NCBI GenBank assembly: GCA_016295245.1 | Contig: JAEDLO010000007.1 | Coordinates: 1 to 37,959 of the forward strand | Direction of reading: 5' to 3' | Source: Bacteroidales bacterium | Lineage (GTDB): Bacteria; Bacteroidota; Bacteroidia; Bacteroidales; UBA932 | DNA length: 37,959 bases | Part shown: in pieces, positions 32,142 to 37,959 of the stretch | How the letters are laid out: every line of letters begins with the position of its first letter | How positions within the stretch are numbered: position 1 is the first letter of the stretch | Translations under genes and position numbers: made by a program | Notes under the pieces: model-generated | What the model was told of the DNA's origin: nothing | The model's database searches: none | What the model saw: the letters and a program-made list of their open reading frames with translations, nothing else

Positions 32142-32764
32142 AAGTTAAGGCTCAGCGAAAATTCAAGTGCACAATGTGTCGCCCGACTTTGGCGGACATT
32201 GTGCATTTCGATATAACCTTCTGTAGGAGAAGGGATTCGGGGCGACTCAAAGACAGATGAGAGAGCGACTTTGAAATCGAGGCTGAATGGTCCTCCCAGT
32301 ACATAATGGTAGCCTCCTCCCAGCCTTGAAAGTACGGCTGGCTCTTCCCCTCCCCGGGATTTCTTTTCCTGAAAGCCTACGCCGGCACCTATTTCGCCGA
32401 AAAAGCAGTCAGACCAGTACCCTCTTGAATAATAGTTGAGTTCGACCATCAACGGGATCATCCTGCTTGCCTCCCAGCTTCCCCGGTAGCCTGAGACAAG
32501 GCCTATGCTCAGCCTCTCGCTCAGGGCTAAGCTGAGTTTGCCGGAAGCAAAGCCGTTGCTCCAGAGTTCGAAACCGGAGCTCTTACCGTCAACGCGGTAG
32601 CCGTCGTCGCTGATATAGTTAAAGTGGTAGCTACGGAAAAACATCTGCGAATAGCCCCATTCAAAGCTGAAGCGTATCCAGGAAGGCGGCGCTCCATAGG
32701 ACTTGGAAGCGCAGGACAGGGCAAGGATGAGCGCCAGGCAAAGTTTCAATACAGCTTTTTTCAT
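32138..32764 (-). CDS. Putative outer-membrane beta-barrel protein
   Basis: A 208-residue exported protein with a signal peptide (MKKAVLKLCLALILALSCASKSYG-A). The mature part is built of alternating, aromatic-rich strands such as WIRFSFEWGYSQMFF, LSIGLVSGYRG, MIPLMVELNYYSRGYW, CFFGEIGAGVGF and the terminal strand CALEFSLSLNF ending in Phe, as expected of BAM-assembled barrels. I do not recognise a named family. Its stop overlaps the cysteate-synthase-like gene stop by 4 bases (CTAG), and its start overlaps the gene upstream by 4 bases, so the two barrel genes are coupled. Function unknown. Confidence 0.75.
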   Translation of the reverse strand: MKKAVLKLCLALILALSCASKSYGAPPSWIRFSFEWGYSQMFFRSYHFNYISDDGYRVDGKSSGFELWSNGFASGKLSLALSERLSIGLVSGYRGSWEASRMIPLMVELNYYSRGYWSDCFFGEIGAGVGFQEKKSRGGEEPAVLSRLGGGYHYVLGGPFSLDFKVALSSVFESPRIPSPTEGYIEMHNVRQSRATHCALEFSLSLNF

Positions 32765-33306
32765 AGACGGAAAAGTATTGAAATCTGCGGGTGCAGGGTT
32801 CGTATGAGACCGTTCTTGTATAAAGAGAACAGAATGGCGGTGGATGCAGGCTCTTTCGATATATAGAGCCCAAGGTCCGTTCGGAAGCTGAGGGCTATGC
32901 TGATAAGCCGCGAAAAGTCCACCCTCACGCCTACATCGCCGCAGAGTGCGAACACTCCGCCCATCCTTTCCGCTTCCCGGTCACGCACATAGCCTGCCGA
33001 TATCCCGGCACCGGCATAGAAATCAAAGACAATCTCGTCAATCTCTATAGTGCGGAAGATATAGTCCCGGGTATAACTGAAAAATCCCCCTGGTGCGGCA
33101 CTCTGCCCGAGAGGCAGGCCGTAGATATCAGCGTAAAGGGTATAATTGTCAAACTCATTCTGTCCCGGTACGGACCTTATGGCATTGACGCCAAAGCCTT
33201 TAGTCGAATTGTAAAGGCCGAGAAACGGTTGAGCGGCACAAGAGAGGCATCCTGCCAGCAGTAGGGCGCATAAAACCGATGAGATTATTTTTTGTGCCGG
33301 ACACAT
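32761..33306 (-). CDS. Putative outer-membrane beta-barrel protein, partner of the downstream barrel
   Basis: A 181-residue exported protein. Residues 1-24 form a signal peptide with Cys residues at positions 20 and 23, so a lipoprotein is possible, although A-Q-P cleavage by signal peptidase I is as likely. The mature part has barrel-like strands (IVFDFYAGAGISAGYV, VFALCGDVGVRVDF, LISIALSFRTDLGLY) and ends in H-P-Q-I-S-I-L-F-R-L. It resembles PorT-like or OmpA-like small barrels in pattern only. It overlaps the next gene by 4 bases. A degenerate -7 box (TATCTTCG) lies 4 nt before its ATG. Function unknown. Confidence 0.7.
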   Translation of the reverse strand: MCPAQKIISSVLCALLLAGCLSCAAQPFLGLYNSTKGFGVNAIRSVPGQNEFDNYTLYADIYGLPLGQSAAPGGFFSYTRDYIFRTIEIDEIVFDFYAGAGISAGYVRDREAERMGGVFALCGDVGVRVDFSRLISIALSFRTDLGLYISKEPASTAILFSLYKNGLIRTLHPQISILFRL

Positions 33307-33310
33307 ATCA

Positions 33311-33318
33311 CGAAGATA
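33311..33318 (-). promoter_or_regulatory. Degenerate -7 box of the barrel gene pair
   Basis: Minus strand TATCTTCG differs from TAnnTTTG at one position and ends 4 nt before the ATG at 33306. It lies close to the rightward promoter at 33327-33358. Weak evidence. Confidence 0.3.
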
Positions 33319-33326
33319 AGGAAAAC

Positions 33327-33358
33327 TTTGAAATTTTTCAATGAATTGGCTAAATTTG
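33327..33358 (+). promoter_or_regulatory. Bacteroidota consensus promoter of the GNAT gene
   Basis: TTTG at 33327-33330, exactly 20 nt, then TAAATTTG at 33351-33358: a perfect match to the -33/-7 consensus. The ATG at 33387 follows a 28-nt leader with an A- and C-rich stretch. The rarA gene downstream is likely read from the same promoter. Confidence 0.82.
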
Positions 33359-33386
33359 CGGCTTGTACTTTTGAACCCCCAAACCT

Positions 33387-34529
33387 ATGTCAGTAGTAAT
33401 TAAAAAAGTAGAAACCCGAAAGGAATTACGCCGCTTCGTGCGTTTCCCTGAAAAACTCTATCGCGATAATCCATACTACGTACCACCCCTTGAGTTTGAC
33501 CAGATTGATACTCTCGATCAGAAGAAGGGGGCAGCCCAGGAGTTCTGCGATTCCGAACTTTACCTGGCCTACAAGAACGGTGAACTTGTCGGAAGGGTTG
33601 CAGCCATCGTCAACCACAAGGCCAACAAGCAGTGGAACCACAAGGAGGTGCGCTTCGGCTGGATTGATTTCGTAGATGACCGCGAAGTGTCCAAGGCTCT
33701 GATAGACAAGGTGGAAGAGTTCGGCCGCAAACACGGAATGGACTCAATCGTCGGTCCTCTCGGTTTTACTGACTTTGACCCTGAAGGAATGCTCGTGGAA
33801 GGCTTTGACAGACTCTCCACTATGGCGCTGATATATAATCACCCATACTACAATGACCACATCCGCTCCCTGGGCTTCGAGAAGGATGCGGACTGGGTGG
33901 AATACAAGATTTATTTACCGGAAAAGCTGCCTGAAAAGTATTACAGGATTGTACCGCTGGTCGAGGAAAGGGCAAACGTAAGAATCCGCCCGCTCACCCG
34001 AAAGATTGTCAAGAAGGAGCATTATGGCGAGAAACTCTTCAATCTGATCAACGAATGCTACAAGAATCTCTACAATTTCACCGTACTTCCTGACAAGATG
34101 GCCAGCCAGTATCTGGACTTCTATCTCTCGATACTCGACCTGAAGTATGTGACCGTAGTGGAGAATGCGGAAGGCGAGCCGGTGGCGTTTGGCGTCGTGA
34201 TGCCGACCATCGTGGGAGCCCTCCAGAAATCGCGTGGCAAACTATTCCCGTTCGGCTGGTATTATCTCCTGAAGTCGATGTTCATCAAACACGAGGACGG
34301 TGCGGAGATGTTCCTTATCGGCGTTCATCCTAAGTACCAGAACAGCGGACTCAACGGCCTGATTTTCGCAAACACCTTCAAGATTTTCAGCGAAAACGGC
34401 ATCAAATGGGCTGAAACCAATGCCATCCTTGAGTACAATCTCAAGAACGCCCTCCAGTGGCAAGAATTTGAACACGAATGTAAGAAGAGACGCCGTTCAT
34501 ACAAAAAGCAATTGATTTACAATAAATAA
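33387..34529 (+). CDS. GNAT-superfamily N-acetyltransferase-like protein
   Basis: A 380-residue protein of a family common in Bacteroidota, made of two GNAT-like halves. The first half has LYLAYKNGELVGRVAAIVNHKAN and FGWIDFVDD. The second has VTVVENAEGEPVAFGVVMP and a cofactor-site-like segment G-V-H-P-K-Y-Q-N-S-G-L-N-G, resembling the R/Q-x-x-G-x-G/A motif of acetyl-CoA binding, before WAETNAILEYN. The conserved G-P-L-G-F-T-D-F-D-P-E-G block is characteristic of these proteins. The substrate is unknown. It stands 7 nt upstream of rarA behind a perfect consensus promoter. Confidence 0.82.
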   Translation: MSVVIKKVETRKELRRFVRFPEKLYRDNPYYVPPLEFDQIDTLDQKKGAAQEFCDSELYLAYKNGELVGRVAAIVNHKANKQWNHKEVRFGWIDFVDDREVSKALIDKVEEFGRKHGMDSIVGPLGFTDFDPEGMLVEGFDRLSTMALIYNHPYYNDHIRSLGFEKDADWVEYKIYLPEKLPEKYYRIVPLVEERANVRIRPLTRKIVKKEHYGEKLFNLINECYKNLYNFTVLPDKMASQYLDFYLSILDLKYVTVVENAEGEPVAFGVVMPTIVGALQKSRGKLFPFGWYYLLKSMFIKHEDGAEMFLIGVHPKYQNSGLNGLIFANTFKIFSENGIKWAETNAILEYNLKNALQWQEFEHECKKRRRSYKKQLIYNK

Positions 34530-34536
34530 AACAAAA

Positions 34537-35838
34537 ATGTTTGAACCTGAAACAAAAATGTTACCTCCCCTTCCGGAGCGAATGAGACCGAAAAGTCTGG
34601 CCGAGTACTGCGGTCAGACCCATCTTGTCGGCCCCGGATGCATACTGCGTAATATGATTGATTCAGGCAATCTTTCATCCTTCATACTCTGGGGCCCTCC
34701 GGGTGTCGGCAAGACCACCCTGGCGAGAATCATCGCCCAAAGCACTTCACGCGAATTCTTCACTCTGTCAGCCGTAACGGCGGGTGTGAAGGACGTCCGC
34801 GAGGTCATCGACTCGGCGCGCAACCGTTCGCTTTTCACCTCGCCCGCAGCCCCAATCCTCTTCATTGACGAAATCCATCGTTTCAACAAGGCCCAGCAGG
34901 ATGCCCTGCTTGGAGCTGTTGAAGCTGGCACAGTAATACTCATAGGAGCAACCACGGAAAACCCCTCATTCGAGGTAATCACTCCCCTCCTTTCGCGTTG
35001 CCAGGTTTTCGTCCTGAAGTCCCTTGAAGCTTCGGACCTCTCAGTGCTGCTGGATCGTGCCCTCAAGACCGACGTGCTTCTTCGCGAGAGGGATATTGTC
35101 GTGGAGCAGACCGAGGCCCTCTTCCGCCAGAGCGGCGGCGACGCACGCAAACTGCTCAACATCCTCGAAATCGTAGTTGATGCCAACTGCGCCAAGCCAC
35201 GCATAGTCATCGACAACAAGACTGTCACCGACTGCCTCCAGGAAAACGTCGCAATCTACGACAAGTCAGGTGAGATGCACTATGACATCATCTCTGCCTT
35301 CATCAAGAGCATCAGGGGCTCAGACCCCAATGCTGCCGTGTACTGGATGGCGCGTATGCTGGACGGCGGCGAGGACCCTCTTTTCATCGCCCGCAGGCTC
35401 TGCATCCTGGCTGCCGAAGACGTCGGCCTAGCCAATCCCAACGCCCTGCTGCTCGCAGACGCAACCTTCCGCATCGTCCACTCCATCGGAATGCCTGAGG
35501 CGCGCATTCCCCTGAGCGAGTGCGCCATCTACCTCGCAAGCTCGCCGAAGAGCAATTCTGCATATCTGGCCATCAACGCAGCCCTGCAGGAAGCGAAAAA
35601 CGACCAGACGGCCTCAGTGCCTCTGTATCTGCGCAATGCGCCCACCAAGCTTATGGAGGAGTTGGGCTATTCCGACGGCTACAAATATGCCCACGACTAT
35701 CCCGGCCATTTCGCCGATCTGGAATTTATGCCCGAAAAGCTGAGCGGCAAGGTCTTCTACGAGCCCCAAGCTAACAGGCACGAAGAAGGCCTGAAGAATT
35801 ATCTCCAGGCCTGCTGGCCGAAATATTACAAAAAGTAA
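34537..35838 (+). CDS. rarA: Replication-associated recombination protein A (AAA+ ATPase)
   Basis: A 433-residue MgsA/RarA/WRNIP1-type AAA+ ATPase acting at stalled replication forks. Features are an N-terminal P-L-P-E-R-M-R-P-K-S-L-A-E-Y segment, Walker A G-P-P-G-V-G-K-T-T (53-61), Walker B I-L-F-I-D-E-I-H-R-F-N-K (107-118), sensor 1 G-A-T-T-E-N-P-S-F-E-V, and the C-terminal S-I-R-G-S-D-P-N-A-A-V-Y-W and YKYAHDYPGHF blocks of the family. Two ATGs (34537 and 34558) are each preceded by ACAAAA, so the true start could be the second; the conserved domain begins after both. Family assignment is certain. Confidence 0.95.
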   Translation: MFEPETKMLPPLPERMRPKSLAEYCGQTHLVGPGCILRNMIDSGNLSSFILWGPPGVGKTTLARIIAQSTSREFFTLSAVTAGVKDVREVIDSARNRSLFTSPAAPILFIDEIHRFNKAQQDALLGAVEAGTVILIGATTENPSFEVITPLLSRCQVFVLKSLEASDLSVLLDRALKTDVLLRERDIVVEQTEALFRQSGGDARKLLNILEIVVDANCAKPRIVIDNKTVTDCLQENVAIYDKSGEMHYDIISAFIKSIRGSDPNAAVYWMARMLDGGEDPLFIARRLCILAAEDVGLANPNALLLADATFRIVHSIGMPEARIPLSECAIYLASSPKSNSAYLAINAALQEAKNDQTASVPLYLRNAPTKLMEELGYSDGYKYAHDYPGHFADLEFMPEKLSGKVFYEPQANRHEEGLKNYLQACWPKYYKK

Positions 35839-35849
35839 ATCTCTTTAAT

Positions 35850-36035
35850 CTAACCTGCATTATTCATAGCCGCCACGCTTTGTCTTCGCAGTAACCGTTC
35901 GATGTGCCTGCCGGCACACATCTTCAGGATACCGTCACCACAGAGCCTGTCGCAATCGTCGTCATCTTCGAAGCCGGCCACGGGCTCAAGTTCACGGAAA
36001 AGTTTGGTAATCTGCTGGATATGAAGTAACTTTGC
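35850..36035 (-). pseudogene. Remnant of an IS1380-like transposase (N-terminal region)
   Basis: Between rarA and the next gene, the minus strand has an open frame of about 61 codons without a usable start codon. Its translation contains P-V-A-G-F-E-D-D-D-D-C-D-R-L followed by L-K-M-C-A-G-R. This resembles the conserved N-terminal block of IS1380-family transposases (typically A-x-G-Y-E-D-x-N-D-x-D-x-L-R-x-D-P and L-x-x-G-R). A stop follows at 35850-35852. The rest of the transposase and the IS ends are not visible, so this is a decayed fragment. The promoter of the downstream gene overlaps its 5' side. Recognition rests on a short motif. Confidence 0.6.
36003..36034 (+). promoter_or_regulatory. 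Bacteroidota consensus promoter of the repeat lipoprotein gene
   Basis: TTTG at 36003-36006, exactly 20 nt, then TAACTTTG at 36027-36034, a perfect match to the consensus. The ATG at 36063 follows 28 nt later. The promoter sits within the decayed transposase frame, so the IS remnant may have supplied or disrupted upstream control. Confidence 0.8.
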
Positions 36036-36062
36036 TTATGAAGTACTGATTACCAAATAATT

Positions 36063-37937
36063 ATGAAGAGCATTATGACTAAATCACTCCACTTTTGTCT
36101 TATACTCGCATGCGCCCTTCTAGGCTTGTTTTCTTCTTGTGAAAAGCTCGATGACGGCCCCAAAGAGACCCCGGTACAGAGCATCTCTATAGTCGGAATC
36201 GAGAACGGAAGTTTAACCTTGCCCGTTAAGGCAGGAGCCCAGGTCTTCCCGATAGCCTTCACTCCCGAAGGCGCCGACGTCAAAAGCCTCAGCGTCACTT
36301 CTTCGAAACCCGAAGTGGCAAGTGCCGAAATCAAACTTCTGAACACCAAGGCCGTTGCCTATGACGCAGAGCTCACCGTCACACCGCTCTCCGGAGGCGA
36401 AACGGACATCACCGTAAACGCCGACGGAAAGGCTACGGTGCTTCACCTCACAGTAGAGTCTGAAACTATCTTCGTCATAACCGGAGAGGTTAGTGCGACC
36501 TCCGCAGGACGGGCATTTTGCGGAATGTCGATGATCAATTCAGACAAGCTTCCCGAATTCACCTCCTATGTGATGGGCGGCATAAGCTATAGCGAAGTGA
36601 ACACCACTCCTGTAGTCCCGACCGTCAAAGACAATACCACAGACAATCACGACTGCTTACTGTCTTTCGGAAGGGTGTTCAAAGCCGGAGAAACTCCCGT
36701 GGACGGCGAATACACCGACATCCCTCTTACCGACCTCAAGCCCTCGACCCAGTACTACTACAGGGCATTCGTCTGGATTGACGAGTCAGAGACCGTGTAC
36801 TACGGTGAGGTGAAGGCTTTCCGCACTTCTGACGAGCCCGTCATCGTTGCCGGTGAAGTTGACCTCGGACTCAGCGTCAATTGGTGGGGATGCAACGTGG
36901 GTGCAACAAAGCCCGAGGAATACGGCAACTACTACGCCTGGGGCGAAATCGCCGAAAAGAGCAAGTACGCCGTGACCAACTATAACCTGCGCTACAGCAA
37001 GTACCACACCACCCAGAGGGAAGAAGGCCACCTGGAGACCTCTATCAAGATAGACAACAAGACCATACTTGATGCCGAAGACGACATTGCCACAATCACC
37101 CTTGGCGAAGGCTGGAGAATGCCTACCGTTGAAGAAATCCGCGAGCTCAAGGACCTCAATCCCAGCATATACGAACTGAACGGAGTGAAGGGACTTCTGT
37201 TCACCGGCAAGAACGGGAACTCGATGTTCATCCCCTACAACGGTTGCAAAAAAGACGAGCAGTCGCTCTATCAGGGAGAACATCTGATGCTGTGGTCCTG
37301 CAAAGCTTCAGTGGACGACGCTCTTAGAGCAGGAGCTTACGAGACCGAGTCGCAGTGGGGCGCCACTCTCAACACCTATGCATACAGGTTCGTCGGAATG
37401 GGAGTAAGAGGAGTCAAAGCCCAGAGGCCCAAAGACGGTCCGGACCTCAAATACACAGGCTTTGCCGCCACCAATGTGACCAAGAACAGCGCCACCGTCA
37501 CCCTCACGGTCGATATTGACGACGCCCAGCTTTCTGAGGAGGGAGTCGGACTGCAGGTATCCTCCGACCCTGATTTCAAGACCGTCGCCGCAGAGAAGAA
37601 CTTCGGCAAGACCGGAGGCACCTTCACTATGGAGCTGACCGATCTTGCATCCTCTTGCGAGTACTATGTCAGAGCCTATGTAGGCACCGTCACGAACGGA
37701 CTGTACCTTGGTGAAGCCTTCAGTTTCAAGACTGAGGATGACATAGTTGAGCCCTATGTCGATATGGGCACCTCAGTGCTCTGGGCATCGTGGGACCTGG
37801 GCTCCGAAAAGCCTGAAATAATGGGAGTGAAAATTGCCTGGGGAGAAACCCAGACCAAGGACGAGTTCACTGGCGAAAACAACAAATACTATAGGAGCTT
37901 CAACAAACAGAAAGGCCGCTACCTCTACCCCAAGTAA
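36063..37937 (+). CDS. Ig/FN3-like and Fibrobacter-paralogous-type repeat lipoprotein, apparent premature stop
   Basis: A 624-residue secreted lipoprotein (lipobox L-F-S-S-C near residue 23). Order of domains: a bacterial Ig-like domain (about 35-135), an FN3-like region (about 140-260), a Fibrobacter-paralogous-type domain (about 263-460; V-D-L-G-L-S-V-N-W, YYAWGEI, G-E-G-W-R-M-P-T), a second FN3-like region (about 465-555), and the start of a second paralogous-type domain (VDMGTSVLWASWDLG, IAWGETQTKDEF). The frame stops at TAA 37935-37937, but the same frame continues as N-A-G-D-K-K-T to the window end. In the first repeat the matching place reads S-K-Y, so the TAA probably replaces a Tyr codon. 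The gene likely runs beyond the window as a mutated or mis-sequenced longer protein. Role: cell-surface, unknown ligand. Confidence 0.8.
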   Translation: MKSIMTKSLHFCLILACALLGLFSSCEKLDDGPKETPVQSISIVGIENGSLTLPVKAGAQVFPIAFTPEGADVKSLSVTSSKPEVASAEIKLLNTKAVAYDAELTVTPLSGGETDITVNADGKATVLHLTVESETIFVITGEVSATSAGRAFCGMSMINSDKLPEFTSYVMGGISYSEVNTTPVVPTVKDNTTDNHDCLLSFGRVFKAGETPVDGEYTDIPLTDLKPSTQYYYRAFVWIDESETVYYGEVKAFRTSDEPVIVAGEVDLGLSVNWWGCNVGATKPEEYGNYYAWGEIAEKSKYAVTNYNLRYSKYHTTQREEGHLETSIKIDNKTILDAEDDIATITLGEGWRMPTVEEIRELKDLNPSIYELNGVKGLLFTGKNGNSMFIPYNGCKKDEQSLYQGEHLMLWSCKASVDDALRAGAYETESQWGATLNTYAYRFVGMGVRGVKAQRPKDGPDLKYTGFAATNVTKNSATVTLTVDIDDAQLSEEGVGLQVSSDPDFKTVAAEKNFGKTGGTFTMELTDLASSCEYYVRAYVGTVTNGLYLGEAFSFKTEDDIVEPYVDMGTSVLWASWDLGSEKPEIMGVKIAWGETQTKDEFTGENNKYYRSFNKQKGRYLYPK

Positions 37938-37959
37938 AATGCCGGCGACAAGAAGACCC

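Noticed and set aside
35839..36062. Hairpin-like GATGTG...CACATC sequence near 35899-35920 as a rarA terminator
   Set aside because: The pairing is interrupted and has no T-run; it lies inside the decayed transposase frame and is more simply a chance feature.

Overview
The window looks like chromosomal DNA from a member of the Bacteroidales, possibly a gut lineage near Rikenellaceae. The evidence is internal. Several promoters match the Bacteroidota form TTTG-N20-TAnnTTTG exactly, start codons follow A-rich leaders, and there are many SPII lipoproteins. LruC/DUF4842, OprO/OprP-type porin and Fibrobacter-paralogous-type domains also fit this phylum. A cysteate-synthase-like enzyme hints at a sulfonolipid producer. 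No rRNA, tRNA, CRISPR array, prophage or intact IS is visible. The genus is inferred, not proven.

Layout. 1-2.5 kb: 3' end of an M19 dipeptidase, then a leftward pncC / degenerate dihydroorotate-dehydrogenase-like / XRE-regulator group. 2.9-6.9 kb: porin, PgeF-type laccase-domain protein and a large LruC lipoprotein. 7.0-13.1 kb: a complete tripartite RND efflux operon led by a small lipoprotein. 13.05-15.1 kb: a leftward pair, an exported and probably lipid-anchored peptide deformylase plus a carboxypeptidase-regulatory-like surface protein. 15.3-15.5 kb: two 60-bp elements bounded by identical inverted repeats. 15.5-22.0 kb: a glycan unit of GH115, an aspartate-dehydrogenase-like oxidoreductase and a PL26/YetA-like lyase. 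It is divergent from greA across a 27-bp near-palindrome carrying both -7 boxes.

22.5-28.4 kb: a tightly overlapping leftward operon of queA and four envelope or lipid genes (acyltransferase, membrane PHP phosphoesterase, EptA-like phosphoethanolamine transferase, YegS/DagK-like lipid kinase). 28.5-32.1 kb: rightward RlmD-type methyltransferase (frameshifted here), CaCA antiporter and cysteate-synthase-like enzyme. 32.1-33.3 kb: two small leftward outer-membrane beta-barrel candidates. 33.4-37.9 kb: GNAT acetyltransferase, rarA, an IS1380-like transposase remnant and a large repeat-containing lipoprotein with an apparent nonsense codon near the window edge.

Most worth following up: the exported deformylase with all three catalytic motifs, the oxidoreductase lacking its family's catalytic His inside a glucuronidase/lyase unit, the DHODH-like protein stripped of FMN and catalytic residues, the symmetric divergent promoter, and the 60-bp repeat pair. 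The rlmD frameshift and the terminal stop codon may be real mutations or sequence errors.
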